The notes: generated from the sequence alone by a model not told the origin. A DNA stretch of 64,000 bases from Sinorhizobium fredii USDA 257 (GCF_000265205.3 NC_018000.1:2418001-2482000), one strand, 5' to 3'; shown: positions 1 to 10,122, numbered from the stretch's first letter. Numbers and translations: made by a program.

Positions 1-2
1 CG

Positions 3-284
<282 letters not shown>

Positions 285-347
285 TCGCCGTTTGGCGCGC
301 GACGGCAGCAGCCTCGCGCGCCTGCATTCCCTATGGAGTAGGTCTCG

Positions 348-992
348 ATGCCAATTACGAGGGGCGCGTCCGTCATCGTCCTTGCGGTAGTGCTGGCGCT
401 CGCCGGCTGCAAGTTCATCAAGACGCCAACGGCGGAGGAGGCGGCGCAATCCGCCACCGGTGGCTTCGATCCGGATCGGATGGTCGCGGAGATTTGGGAC
501 AGCAAGGTCGTGCCCTATCTCGACAGGAAGGCGGGACCGTTCTCCGAGGTTGCCTCGCTCGCCGCAAGCAATCTGGAAGCGGCCGGCGCAAAATATGGGC
601 ACAAGGAGAAGCAGGGCAGTGCGCCCTGGACCTTCGCCGCGCGCCTTTCCGGCACCATCGTCAAGGCGGAGACGAAGTCGCGCTCGGCCTATGTAGACGT
701 CGATGCCGACAGCGACGGCAAGGCGGATGCGCGCGTCCAGATCGGTCCGGCGATCCGCGGCACGGCGATCCGCGACAGCCTCGACTTCGTGAACTTCAAC
801 GAGTTCAAGAACCAGATTGAGTGGGCACAATACGGCAAGGCCTTCAATACCCATGTGAACGGCCTGGTGCTCGAAAAGCTCTCGCGCGACCAACTCGTCG
901 GCAAGAAGCTGGATGCGGTCGGGGCCTATCCCGCGCCCGCCAAGGGGCAGTTGCCGGTCTTCGCGCCGGCGCAGTTGACGGTGGGTGGATGA
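348..992 (+). CDS. DUF2291 lipoprotein of sugar ABC operon
   Basis: A 214-residue protein with an N-terminal hydrophobic segment and a lipobox (LAGC, Cys at residue 21), so it should be exported and lipid-anchored. The rest matches the DUF2291 family, which is regularly found between the binding protein and ATPase genes of ribose-type importers; its biochemical role is not known to me. GGAG at 334-337 supports the ATG at 348. Its stop overlaps the ATPase start by four bases (ATGA at 989-992), showing translational coupling within the importer operon. Confidence 0.8.
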   Translation: MPITRGASVIVLAVVLALAGCKFIKTPTAEEAAQSATGGFDPDRMVAEIWDSKVVPYLDRKAGPFSEVASLAASNLEAAGAKYGHKEKQGSAPWTFAARLSGTIVKAETKSRSAYVDVDADSDGKADARVQIGPAIRGTAIRDSLDFVNFNEFKNQIEWAQYGKAFNTHVNGLVLEKLSRDQLVGKKLDAVGAYPAPAKGQLPVFAPAQLTVGG

Positions 993-2539
993 CCATGTGG
1001 CCGCCTGAGAACGACGATTGCGTGCTGCGCCTTGAGGACGTCACCAAGGTCTATTCCGGGATCGTCGCCGTGCGCCACGCCAACCTGACGCTGCGGCGCG
1101 GTGCCGTAAACGTGCTTGTCGGCGAGAATGGCGCCGGAAAGTCGACGCTGATGCGCATCATCGCCGGCGTCGAAAAGCCCTCGCTCGGTCGCATTCTGCT
1201 CGATGGCAAGGAGGTCAACTTCCACTCGCCGGCCGATGCCCAGCGCTACGGGATCGGCATGGTCTTCCAGGAGCTCAATCTCTTCGGCAACCTATCCGTT
1301 GCCGAAAATATCTTCGCGACACGTGAAGTGACCCGCGGCCTGCGCGGCATCGATCATCGCGCCCAGATCGACAAGGCCAACCATTTTCTCGACAGACTGG
1401 ATGCCGGTATCGACGCCGAGACCCTCGTCGAGGATCTGCCGATCGGCCAGCAGCAATTGGTCGAAATCGCCAAGGCGATCTCGCTTAATACCCGCATCCT
1501 CATTCTCGACGAACCGACCTCGGCGCTTTCGGCGGCGGAAGTCGACGTGCTCTTCAGGGTCATTCGCGAATTGAAGGCGCAAGGAGTGACGATCGTCTAT
1601 ATCTCACACCGCCTCGAAGAGCTGATGAGGATCGGCGACTACATCACGGTGCTCCGCGACGGTCAGATCACCGGCCACGCATTGGTCAGGGACATCGATA
1701 CCAGGTGGATCGTCCGTTCGATGATCGGTTCGGATGCGAAGGATTTCGCCAAGTCGATCGATCATCGCCTCGGTGAAGAGGCTTTCCGCGCCGAAGACAT
1801 CTGCCTGCCGCGGCGCACCGGCGGGCTTGCCGTCGACCACGTGTCAATCTCGCTGCGCGCCGGCGAAGTCCTCGGTATTTACGGGCTGATGGGTGCCGGG
1901 CGAAGCGAGTTCTTCGAGTGCGTCATCGGCCAGCACCGCCATTCGACCGGGCGCGTCCATGTCGGCGGCGTCGAGGTTTCCGCTTGCGATACCTCCGAGC
2001 GGATCCAGCAAGGCCTGGCGATGATCCCGGAGGATCGCCAGCGCGAAGGGCTGGTGCAGGCGCTCTCGATTGCCGGCAACCTGACGCTGGCGAGCCTCGA
2101 GCGCTTTCTGCGCTTCGGTTTCCATATTGTCGGCGAGAAAGAGCAGGAGGCGATAAAGGCGGCGATCCGCGACCTCTCCATCAAGGCGCCGAATCCGGAT
2201 TTCGAGGTCACTTCGATGTCGGGCGGCAACCAGCAGAAGGTCGTCATTGGCAAGGCGCTGATGACCAGGCCGAAGGTGTTGTTGATGGACGAGCCGAGCC
2301 GCGGCATTGACGTCGGCGCCAAGGCCGATGTCTTCCGCACCATGCGGCAGCTCGCCGGCGAGGGGCTGGCGATCCTGTTTTCCACTTCCGACCTCGAAGA
2401 GGTGATGGCGCTCTCCGACCGCATTGCCGTCATGAGCAATGGACGGCTCGTCACCGTCATCGACCGCGCCGAGGCGACGGAAGAGATGATCGTGAAGGCT
2501 TCGGCCGAAGGCCACAAGACGACAAGGGAACACGCCTGA
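989..2539 (+). CDS. Sugar ABC transporter ATP-binding protein (RbsA/CUT2 type)
   Basis: A 516-residue double-domain ATPase of the CUT2 family that energises monosaccharide uptake at the inner membrane. The first domain has a Walker A GENGAGKST and a Walker B LILDEPTSAL; the second has a degenerate Walker A (GLMGAGRSE), the signature SGGNQQK and LLMDEPSRGIDVGAK, the usual asymmetry of RbsA-like proteins. The start at 989 is chosen because it overlaps the preceding lipoprotein stop by ATGA; upstream in-frame codons would run deep into that gene. It ends one base into the permease start, so the operon is tightly coupled. Confidence 0.93.
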   Translation: MTMWPPENDDCVLRLEDVTKVYSGIVAVRHANLTLRRGAVNVLVGENGAGKSTLMRIIAGVEKPSLGRILLDGKEVNFHSPADAQRYGIGMVFQELNLFGNLSVAENIFATREVTRGLRGIDHRAQIDKANHFLDRLDAGIDAETLVEDLPIGQQQLVEIAKAISLNTRILILDEPTSALSAAEVDVLFRVIRELKAQGVTIVYISHRLEELMRIGDYITVLRDGQITGHALVRDIDTRWIVRSMIGSDAKDFAKSIDHRLGEEAFRAEDICLPRRTGGLAVDHVSISLRAGEVLGIYGLMGAGRSEFFECVIGQHRHSTGRVHVGGVEVSACDTSERIQQGLAMIPEDRQREGLVQALSIAGNLTLASLERFLRFGFHIVGEKEQEAIKAAIRDLSIKAPNPDFEVTSMSGGNQQKVVIGKALMTRPKVLLMDEPSRGIDVGAKADVFRTMRQLAGEGLAILFSTSDLEEVMALSDRIAVMSNGRLVTVIDRAEATEEMIVKASAEGHKTTREHA

Positions 2540-3603
2540 TGACGACGGCAACGACGACCACCAACGCCGCGGATGCCCCGAACGGCTCTCTCCTGCTGAC
2601 CCTGATGAAGCTCAGGACGTTCATCGCGCTCTTCGCGGTGATCGCCTTCTTCTCGGTCTTCGCGCCGAACTTCCTTTCGACCGCGAACCTCATCCTGATG
2701 TCGAAGCACGTGGCGCTCAACGCCTTCCTCGCCATGGGCATGACCTTCGTGATCATCACCGGCGGCATCGACCTCTCCGTCGGCTCGATCGTCGGGCTCT
2801 GCGGCATGGTGGCGGGCGGCCTGATCCTGAACGGCATCGATTTGCAGTTCGGCTACACGATCTATTTCAATGTCTTCGAGGTGTGTCTCATCACGCTGGC
2901 GGTCGGCATCGTGATCGGTGCGATCAACGGCCTGCTGATCACCAAGCTGAATGTCGCGCCGTTCATCGCGACGCTCGGCACGCTTTATGTCGCGCGCGGT
3001 TTCGCGCTGCTGTCGTCGGACGGCCAGACCTTCCCGAACCTCGTCGGCAAGCCGGAACTGTCGACGACCGGCTTCGCCTTCCTCGGCTCCGGCCGGCTGC
3101 TCGGCCTGCCGGTGTCGATCTGGATCCTCATCGTCGTGGCGCTTGCCGCCGCCTATGTGGCGAAATGCACGCCGATCGGCCGCCATATCTTCGCGGTCGG
3201 CGGCAATGAGCGGGCCGCCCGCATGTCCGGCATCCGCGTCGATCGGGTGAAGATGTTCGTCTACATGTTCTCCGGCTTCTGCGCGGCGATCGTCGGCCTG
3301 GTCATCTCGTCGGAACTGATGGCCTCGCACCCGGCGACCGGCAACTCCTTCGAGCTAAACGCCATCGCCGCCGCCGTGCTCGGGGGCACGTCGATGTCCG
3401 GCGGCCGGGGCACGATCGGCGGCACCATCATCGGCGCCTTCGTCATCGGCATACTTTCCGACGGTCTTGTCATGATGGGGATTTCGTCGTTCTGGCAGAT
3501 GGTCATCAAGGGCATCGTGATCATCGTTGCGGTCGTCGTCGACCAGGCGCAACGCCGGCTGCAGCAGCAGGTGACGCTGATGCAACTCGCAAAGAAGGGT
3601 TGA
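2539..3603 (+). CDS. Sugar ABC transporter permease (RbsC/CUT2 type)
   Basis: A 354-residue inner-membrane permease of the BPD_transp_2 family, with about nine hydrophobic segments and the typical stretch GGIDLSVGSIVGL after the third one. The sequence GGTSMSGGRGTIGGTIIGAF near the C-terminus matches the cytoplasmic coupling region of RbsC-like permeases. It forms the channel for the sugar importer together with the ATPase just upstream (one-base overlap of stop and start). The next gene, a sugar dehydrogenase, starts four bases after its stop, so uptake and first oxidation are co-transcribed. Confidence 0.93.
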   Translation: MTTATTTTNAADAPNGSLLLTLMKLRTFIALFAVIAFFSVFAPNFLSTANLILMSKHVALNAFLAMGMTFVIITGGIDLSVGSIVGLCGMVAGGLILNGIDLQFGYTIYFNVFEVCLITLAVGIVIGAINGLLITKLNVAPFIATLGTLYVARGFALLSSDGQTFPNLVGKPELSTTGFAFLGSGRLLGLPVSIWILIVVALAAAYVAKCTPIGRHIFAVGGNERAARMSGIRVDRVKMFVYMFSGFCAAIVGLVISSELMASHPATGNSFELNAIAAAVLGGTSMSGGRGTIGGTIIGAFVIGILSDGLVMMGISSFWQMVIKGIVIIVAVVVDQAQRRLQQQVTLMQLAKKG

Positions 3604-3606
3604 GTA

Positions 3607-4641
3607 ATGGCAGTTCTGAAGGGTGCGCTGATTGGTTGCGGTTTTTTCGCGGTCAACCAGATGCATGGTTGGCGCGACGCCGAGGGGGCGCGCATCGTCG
3701 CAATCTGCGACCGCGATCCCGCAAGGCTTCGGGCAATTGGCGACGAGTTCGGCATCACGCGACGCTACACCTCGGCCGAGGATCTGTTTGCCGATGGCGG
3801 CTTCGACTTCGTCGATATTGCGACGACCGTCAGAAGCCACCGCCCGCTCGTGGAGATGGCCGCGCGGCATGGCATTCCGACGATCTGTCAAAAGCCGATT
3901 GCGCCGACGATGGAGGACGCCAAGGCGATGGTCGCCGCCTGCGCCGCGGCGGGCGTACCGCTGATGGTGCACGAGAATTTCCGCTGGCAATCGCCGATCC
4001 GGGCCGCAAAGGCCGCGATCGACAACGGCGCGATCGGCGAGGTGTTCTGGGGCCGCGTGAGCTTCCGGTCGGCCTATGACGTCTTTTCCGGCCAGCCGTA
4101 TCTGGCGACCGGCAAGCGCTTCATCATCGAGGATCTCGGCATCCACGCGCTCGATGTCGCGCGTTATCTCTTCGGCGATGCGACGTCGGTGACCGCCCGC
4201 ACGCGCCGGGTCAACCCGCATATCGTCGGCGAGGACGTTGCGACCATGATGCTCGACCATCGGGCCGGGATCACCTCGCTTGTCGATTGCAGCTACGCCA
4301 CCAAATTGCCGGTCGAGCCCTTCCCCGAAACCTTGCTGGAGGTGGACGGAAGCAAGGGCACGCTGCGGCTCTCGCAGGGCTACCGCCTTCACGTCCACTC
4401 GCGGGACGGCACGGAGATGACGGATGTCGCGCCGCGTCTTCTTCCCTGGGCATCGGCCCCCTGGCACAACATTCAGGAGAGCGTCAGCCTCATCCAGCAG
4501 CACTGGGTCGACTGTCTGCGCACCGGCCGCGAGCCGGACACCTCCGGCAGGGACAATCTCAAGACGTTCGCATTGGTAGAGGCATCCTATCGCAGCGCCG
4601 CCAAGGGCAAAACCGTGCCGGTCGAGGACTTCCTCCAATGA
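3607..4641 (+). CDS. apsD: D-apiose dehydrogenase (Gfo/Idh/MocA family)
   Basis: A 344-residue NAD(P)-dependent oxidoreductase. The N-terminal Rossmann fold begins IGCGFFAVNQM (residues 9-19), the family's catalytic Lys lies in CQKP (residues 94-97), and a DLGIHALD segment supplies the active-site Asp/His pair. Established work on D-apiose catabolism names the family member in this context ApsD, which oxidises D-apiose to D-apionolactone. The assignment rests on the neighbours: sugar importer before it, an ApnL-like lactonase overlapping its stop by ATGA, and the RuBisCO-like protein and DUF1537 kinase downstream. Another aldose as substrate cannot be excluded from the sequence alone. Confidence 0.75.
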   Translation: MAVLKGALIGCGFFAVNQMHGWRDAEGARIVAICDRDPARLRAIGDEFGITRRYTSAEDLFADGGFDFVDIATTVRSHRPLVEMAARHGIPTICQKPIAPTMEDAKAMVAACAAAGVPLMVHENFRWQSPIRAAKAAIDNGAIGEVFWGRVSFRSAYDVFSGQPYLATGKRFIIEDLGIHALDVARYLFGDATSVTARTRRVNPHIVGEDVATMMLDHRAGITSLVDCSYATKLPVEPFPETLLEVDGSKGTLRLSQGYRLHVHSRDGTEMTDVAPRLLPWASAPWHNIQESVSLIQQHWVDCLRTGREPDTSGRDNLKTFALVEASYRSAAKGKTVPVEDFLQ

Positions 4642-6561
4642 CGGCCTCGCGCGCCTTTCTCCTCTTCGGCACCGAAGAGCAGGAGCCGGAAGCGCGCCGA
4701 CTCGAAGCAGGTCGCTTCAGCGCCGAGCTTGTCGGCGGCAATCTGCGCACGATCCGCTTTTCCGGCAAAGAGGTGCTGCGGGCGATTTCCTTTCTCGTAC
4801 GCGACCGTGATTGGGGAACATGCGAGGCCGTGGTCGGCGACTTGGCGATCGAAGAGGAAGAGGCGGCGGCTATTGTCCGATACAACGCCCGTTTCCAGGC
4901 GCCCGACGGAGCAATCCTCGGTTGCCGGGCGACGATCGAAGTCTTCCCCGACACTCTCAACTTCGATGCGCGCTTTACGCCCGATCGCGATTTCGAAACG
5001 GCGCGCGCCGGCTTTGCAATTCTGCATCCGATCGTCGGTGTGGCCGGCCGGCCAATCACAGTCGAGCATGGAGACGGATCGATCGAGCGATCGGTTTTTT
5101 CCCGATCTGATCGAGCCCTGGCAGCCCTTCAAGGATATCGCCGCGATCACCCATGAGATCATGCCCGGGGTCGAGGCCGAGTGCCGCATGGCGGGCGACG
5201 TATTCGAGATGGAGGACCAGCGGAACTGGACCGACGGCTCCTACAAGACCTATGTGAGGCCGCTGGCGCTGCCCTGGCCCTATGTGCTGAAAGCCGGGGA
5301 TACGGTTCATCAGGCCATTCGGCTGTCGATCCGGCAGATCGGCGCGGCTACCCCGAAGGTCGAGCAAACGCCAAGCCGGATCGAAGTTTCACTGAGGCGC
5401 GATCAAGGAACACTGTCGGCAATCGGCATCGGGTTGAGACCCGACGAGGTAAGCGACGAACTGCTCGACGCAGGTCTGATCCGCGAGCTAGGTGCCGGCC
5501 ATTTGATCTGCCACTTCGATCCCGATGCCGGCCATGGCGCAGCAGCGTTGAGGCACTTCCGGCAAATGGCCGATGCCTCCGGCGCGGCAGTGACGCTCGA
5601 ATGCTTCGTGCCGTGCCGGCGCCCGGTGGATGAGGAACTGAGCGACATCGCCCGGATGGTGCGCGCCAGCGGCCTGAAGCTCGCAAGTCTCGCCGTTTCC
5701 CCATCGGTCGATCGCCATTCGACGCCGCCGGGCAGCGTCTGGCCGGCATGCCCACCGCTCGAAGATGTCTATGCCGCCGCGCAAGGAGCTTTTCCGGGTG
5801 TACCGCTTGGCGGCGGGATGTTCAGCTATTTCACCGAGCTCAACCGCAAGCGCGCGCCGGCCGATCGGCTTTCCTATGTGACTCATTGCACCAACCCGAT
5901 CGTCCACGCCGCCGACGACCTGAGTGTCATGCAGACCTTCGAGGCGCTGCGGTACGTGACGCGGTCCGTCCGGGCGATCTATGGCGACAAGCCCTATCGC
6001 ATCGGTCCCTCGACCATCGCCATGCGCCAGAATCCCTATGGGAGCCGGACGAAGGACAATCCGCTCGGCAAGCGCATCGCGATGGCGAACCGCGATCCGC
6101 GCCACAATGCGCTCTTCGGTGCCGCCTGGACGCTTGCCTATGCGGCGACGGTCGTGGAAGCGCAGCCAGAGGTGTTGACGCTTTCGACGCTCGCCGGCCA
6201 ATTCGGGCTAGTGGCCGGACCGGGCGAACCGGTCAAAGAGGGCCATCCACGGCCGTTGTTCCATGTCCTGCGTTGGCTTGCTGAGCTTTCGGGCGGCAGG
6301 CGCATCGCCGTCGACACACCCGCGCCCGATCGGGTCGTCGGACTCGGCACGGCAAGCGGCCGCGCGACGCTCCTGTTCGCCAACCTGACGTCCGAGCCTC
6401 AGGAGTTGGTGCTCACCGAAGGCGGAGCGGACGGGTGCCGGCTCACGGAACTCGACGAGGCATGGCTTCGGGCGGGCGGGAAAACGCCGGAGGCGAGGGC
6501 GCACAAGGGCGAAAAATTCGTGCTCTCCGCCTATGCGGTCGTCCGTATCGACATCCCTTGA
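4638..6561 (+). pseudogene. apnL: D-apionate lactonase, frameshifted at a T6 run
   Basis: The start at 4638 overlaps the apsD stop (ATGA). The first reading frame codes about 154 residues and then enters unrelated sequence. From about 5092 another frame resumes the same protein for about 486 residues, including MEDQRNWTDGSYKTYVRPLALPWP and a C-terminal beta domain. Removing one T from the six Ts at 5095-5100 joins the halves as SIERSVFPDLIEPWQPF, a smooth ~640-residue protein. Family knowledge: ApnL hydrolyses D-apionolactone to D-apionate, fitting the position after apsD. The break is either a genuine mutation, slippage-tolerant expression or a homopolymer sequencing error. The rest of the gene shows no further decay. 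Confidence 0.7.
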
Positions 6562-6598
6562 TCTTGTGCTGGTGAGGGGGCGAGGGCCGCCTCGTTCG

Positions 6599-7330
6599 CT
6601 ACGCGCTCTGGCTCTCGACCTTGCCTTTGGGCGCATAGAGCGCTCGCGAGCGCTCGAGATGCTTGATCATCGCCTGTTCGGCTTCATCGGGATTGCCGCG
6701 CCGGATGCAGTCGATGATTTCGGCGTGTTCCGAGAGCGTCACGTTTTCCTTGCCGGTCCAGATCAGCATTTCCGTGTGATATTCCTTGAGCCAGCCGAGC
6801 ATGGCTTCGCTCACGGCACTGAAGATCGGATTGCCGGAAATCTGCGCGATACGGCCATGAAACGCCATGTCGGCGGCAATGAAGGCGTCGGAATCGCCGA
6901 GCGCGGCACGCTGCCGCTTCAAGGTCTCCTCGAGCGCGGCGACGTCGGCGGGCGATCCTCGGCTTGCCGCCTCGCGCACCATGCCGCGTTCGAAGAAAAT
7001 GCGCGCGTTTTTCAGGTGTTCAAGCGAATCCGAAGACGCCGAAAGCATGATCTTGGCGGCGACGTCCATTTGTTTCAGCAGCGATTGCGCCGTCGGCTGC
7101 AGCACCTTGGCACGCTCGCCGTGCGAAATCTCGATCAGTCCCATATTGGCGAGCGCCTGCATCGCTTCACGGATGGCGGGGCGGCCGACCTGGAAACGCT
7201 CCATCAGCATCCGTTCCGATGGCATCTCGTCGCCAGGCTGCAACTCGCCGGTCTCGATCAGCGCCTTCAGCCGGGCGAAGACCTCGTCAGAGAGCTTTCT
7301 GCGAACGATCGGTTCGGATTGAATCGCCAT
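6599..7330 (-). CDS. FadR-family GntR regulator, NanR-like
   Basis: A 243-residue repressor-type protein. Residues ~10-75 form the winged helix (MPSERMLMERFQVGRPAIREAM), and the remainder is an FCD effector domain with the expected metal-binding Asp/His set (DMAFH, SEH, KHLERSR). The string INISHGERA-type turn and overall layout resemble E. coli NanR more than FadR or GntR. It is transcribed away from the RuBisCO-like gene and converges on apnL, so it sits inside the apiose locus and probably controls it. A NanR-type GGTATA motif lies in the divergent promoter region (7437-7451). The effector is presumably an apiose pathway intermediate (inference). Confidence 0.85.
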   Translation of the reverse strand: MAIQSEPIVRRKLSDEVFARLKALIETGELQPGDEMPSERMLMERFQVGRPAIREAMQALANMGLIEISHGERAKVLQPTAQSLLKQMDVAAKIMLSASSDSLEHLKNARIFFERGMVREAASRGSPADVAALEETLKRQRAALGDSDAFIAADMAFHGRIAQISGNPIFSAVSEAMLGWLKEYHTEMLIWTGKENVTLSEHAEIIDCIRRGNPDEAEQAMIKHLERSRALYAPKGKVESQSA

Positions 7331-7436
7331 GTGAACTCCACCGCTATTGTCGCTTATCCTTCTTTATGCACGTTTTCTGTGGCGAGGAAATCTCACCCTT
7401 GCCGGCTGACTCACGTGATTTCTCTTGCGTAACTCA

Positions 7437-7451
7437 GGTACTCATTATACC
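7437..7451. promoter_or_regulatory. Candidate operator for the NanR-like regulator
   Basis: The 166-bp divergent region between the GntR gene and the RuBisCO-like gene contains GGTA at 7437-7440 and TACC at 7448-7451, an inverted pair seven bases apart. Read on the minus strand the site begins GGTATA, the repeat bound by E. coli NanR; the plus strand copy reads GGTACT. Position between both start codons suits a shared operator. This is inference from motif similarity. Confidence 0.45.
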
Positions 7452-7496
7452 AGTTGAGGCGAGCGAGGCTACTTATTTCACGAAGAGCGAAGTGCC

Positions 7497-8753
7497 GTGA
7501 TCCGCATCACCTACCGCATCGAGACCCCGGGCGACGTTGTGGCGCTGGCGGCCAAGATCGCCAGCGATCAGTCGACCGGAACCTTTGTGCCGGTCCCCGG
7601 CGAAACCGAGGAATTGAAGGCGCGCGTCGCGGCCCGGGTCGTCGCAATAAGAAATCTGGAGCCGACCGACCGCCCCTCCTGGCCGGAGGAGGCGGGCGAG
7701 GCGAAACGCTTCAACCGGGCCGACGCTGATATCGAATTTCCGCTCGATGCGGTCGGCACGGATCTCGCCGCGCTGATGACGATCGCCATCGGAGGGGTCT
7801 ATTCGGTCAAGGGGATGACGGGCGTTCGGGTGGTCGACATGAAGTTGCCGCCGGAATTTTGCGCCGCCCATCCCGGGCCGCAGTTCGGCGTCGCCGGGAG
7901 CCGCCGGCTGACCGGTGTCGAAGAGGGCCCGATCATTGGCACAATCGTCAAGCCCGCCTTGGGCTTGAGGCCGGAGGAGACGGGTGAACTGGTGGGTGAA
8001 CTGCTCTCCTCCGGCGTCGATTTCATCAAGGACGACGAGAAGCTGATGAGCCCGGTCTATTCGCCGCTGAAGGAGCGCATCGCCGCGATCATGCCGAGGA
8101 TCCTCAACCACGAGCAGAAGACCGGCAAGAAGGTGATGTATGCCTTCGGCATCTCCCATACGGACCCCGACGAGATGATGCGCAACCACGATCACGTCGT
8201 TCAGGCGGGTGGCAATGCGGGGGTCGTCAACATCAATTCGATCGGAATGGGGGGTCTTGGCTTCCTACGCAAGCGCTCGGGGATCGTGCTCCACGCGCAC
8301 CGAAACGGCTGGGATATCCTGACCCGCCACGGCGGTCTCGGAATGGAATTCTCCGTCTGGCAGCAGTTCTGGCGGCTGATCGGCGTGGACCAGTTCCAGA
8401 TCAACGGCATCCGCGTCAAATATTGGGAACCGGACGAGAGCTTCGTGAAATCCTTCAAGGCGGTCAGCACGCCGCTCCTTTCCGAACGCGATTGTCCGCT
8501 GCCTGTGGTCGGCTCCGGCCAATGGGGCGGGCAGGCGCCCGAGACCTATGCCCGCACCGGCGGCTCGACCGATCTGCTTTATCTCTGCGGCGGCGGCATC
8601 GTCAGCCATCCGGGCGGCGCTGGCGCCGGGGTCAGGGCGGTTCGTCATGCCTGGGAGGCGGCGGTCGCCGGTATTCCGCTTGCCGATTATGCCAAGGATC
8701 ATCCGGAACTCGCCCAGTCCCTGGTGAAATTCGCCGACGGCAAGGGCACCTGA
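7497..8753 (+). CDS. oiaX: RuBisCO-like protein, 3-oxo-isoapionate-4-phosphate decarboxylase or transcarboxylase
   Basis: A 418-residue form IV RuBisCO-like protein starting at GTG 7497. It keeps the carboxylated-Lys region as SGVDFIKDDEKL, the active-site strand GTIVKPALGL (first Lys kept, second replaced by Ala), loop-6-like GSGQWGGQAPE and the phosphate-binding GGGIVSHPGG. Because the loop and KPA change differ from true RuBisCO it should not fix CO2. Studies of apiose catabolism describe two such proteins acting on 3-oxo-isoapionate 4-phosphate: OiaX (decarboxylase) and OiaT (transcarboxylase/hydrolase). I cannot decide between them by eye; oiaX is a tentative symbol. The oiaK kinase follows 31 bases later. 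Confidence 0.75.
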   Translation: MIRITYRIETPGDVVALAAKIASDQSTGTFVPVPGETEELKARVAARVVAIRNLEPTDRPSWPEEAGEAKRFNRADADIEFPLDAVGTDLAALMTIAIGGVYSVKGMTGVRVVDMKLPPEFCAAHPGPQFGVAGSRRLTGVEEGPIIGTIVKPALGLRPEETGELVGELLSSGVDFIKDDEKLMSPVYSPLKERIAAIMPRILNHEQKTGKKVMYAFGISHTDPDEMMRNHDHVVQAGGNAGVVNINSIGMGGLGFLRKRSGIVLHAHRNGWDILTRHGGLGMEFSVWQQFWRLIGVDQFQINGIRVKYWEPDESFVKSFKAVSTPLLSERDCPLPVVGSGQWGGQAPETYARTGGSTDLLYLCGGGIVSHPGGAGAGVRAVRHAWEAAVAGIPLADYAKDHPELAQSLVKFADGKGT

Positions 8754-8784
8754 CCCACTCAAGTTGAGCCATGGAAGGCCGCGC

Positions 8785-10122
8785 ATGCAGACACCATTGC
8801 TGAGTTACTACGGCGACGACCTCACCGGCTCCACCGACGTCATGGAGGCGCTCTTCTCGCACGGCGTCGAAACGGCCCTTTTTCTCAAAATTCCGGAGGC
8901 GGCGCTGCTTGAACGCTTCGCCCATTGCCGCGCCTTCGGTCTTGCCGGCACGAGCCGTAGCCAGACACTGGACTGGATGGCGGAACATCTCCCCGCTGCC
9001 TTTGTCTGGCTGAAATCGTTGGGGGCTGAGATCGCCCATTACAAGGTCTGTTCGACCTTCGATTCGAGCCCGACGGTCGGCAATATCGGCAAGGCGATCG
9101 AGATCGGTCGGGAGGTGTTCGGCAAGGCGCCGGTGCCGCTGGTGCTCGGCGCGCCGCAAATTCGCCGTTACACGGCCTTCGGCAATCTCTTCGCCGCCTG
9201 TCGCGGCGAGACCTACCGGATCGACCGCCATCCGGTGATGAGCCGGCATCCGGTGACGCCGATGGACGAGGCAGACGTCCGCCTGCACCTGTCGCGGCAG
9301 ACGTCGTTGAAGACGGGGCTGGTCGATATCGCCCAACTCGCCTCGGGTGAAGCCGACGCGGTCACCGATTTCGCCTTCGCCGAGGGAAGCGACATCGTTC
9401 TCCTCGACGTCGCGGGGGCGGAGAGCCAGGCCGCCGTCGGTCGGCAGCTTTGGCGCAAGCGTATGTCCGGCGGCCAGTTTGCCTGTGGTTCCTCCGGCCT
9501 CGAATATGCGCTCGTGCGCGAATGGCGCCGGCTTGGCCTGCTCGGCGAAGCGCCCGCCTTTACGGCGCCCGGACCGGTCGAGCGGATCGCCGTCGTTTCC
9601 GGCAGCGTCTCGCCGACCACCGAACGGCAAATCCGCCACGCCCTCCAAAACGGTTTCGAGGGGATCGGGGTCGATCCGGTCGCGCTTGCCGCCGCGGAGG
9701 GCGGTGCCGCGCTCGAGAATGCGATTGCGCGGGGCCTTGCGGTTCTTGCGGAGGGGCGGAGCGTCATCCTCTATACGGCGCTTGGCCCTTCGAGCGACCG
9801 CGGCAATGCGATCCGCCTGGAGGACGGGTCCCGGCACCGGATAGGCGAGCGGCTCGGCTTGCTGCTCACTGAGCTGGTGAAAAGGGCCGGCCTTCGCCGC
9901 GCCGTCATCGCCGGCGGCGACACGTCGAGCCACGCACTGAGCCAGCTTTCCGTCGACGCGCTGACCTTGCGGCTGCCGCTGCCGCAATCGCCGGGATCGC
10001 CGCTTTGCACCGCCCATAGCGCCGACCCGCTGATCGACGGCATGCAGGTGGCGCTGAAAGGCGGCCAGGTCGGCCTGGACGATTATTTCGCGATGATCCG
10101 CGACGGGCGACCAGCCGCATAG
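8785..10122 (+). CDS. oiaK: 3-oxo-isoapionate kinase (DUF1537 four-carbon acid sugar kinase family)
   Basis: A ~445-residue kinase with the N-terminal DUF1537 substrate domain opening YYGDDLTGSTDVMEAL and a C-terminal nucleotide-binding domain (VIAGGDTSSHAL). The ATG at 8785 is preferred over the in-frame TTG at 8764 because GGAAGG lies at 8773-8778. Known family members phosphorylate threonate, erythronate or related acids; the pairing with the RuBisCO-like protein matches OiaK, which makes 3-oxo-isoapionate 4-phosphate for OiaX/OiaT. The oxidoisomerase ApnO expected between ApnL and OiaK is not in the window and may lie upstream of base 1. Confidence 0.8.
   Translation: MQTPLLSYYGDDLTGSTDVMEALFSHGVETALFLKIPEAALLERFAHCRAFGLAGTSRSQTLDWMAEHLPAAFVWLKSLGAEIAHYKVCSTFDSSPTVGNIGKAIEIGREVFGKAPVPLVLGAPQIRRYTAFGNLFAACRGETYRIDRHPVMSRHPVTPMDEADVRLHLSRQTSLKTGLVDIAQLASGEADAVTDFAFAEGSDIVLLDVAGAESQAAVGRQLWRKRMSGGQFACGSSGLEYALVREWRRLGLLGEAPAFTAPGPVERIAVVSGSVSPTTERQIRHALQNGFEGIGVDPVALAAAEGGAALENAIARGLAVLAEGRSVILYTALGPSSDRGNAIRLEDGSRHRIGERLGLLLTELVKRAGLRRAVIAGGDTSSHALSQLSVDALTLRLPLPQSPGSPLCTAHSADPLIDGMQVALKGGQVGLDDYFAMIRDGRPAA

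Noticed and set aside
1879..3330. 483-codon minus-strand open frame across the importer ATPase and permease
   Set aside because: Composition (Asp/Arg/His-rich) is that of an antisense frame of a high-GC gene, and both overlapped genes have diagnostic motifs.
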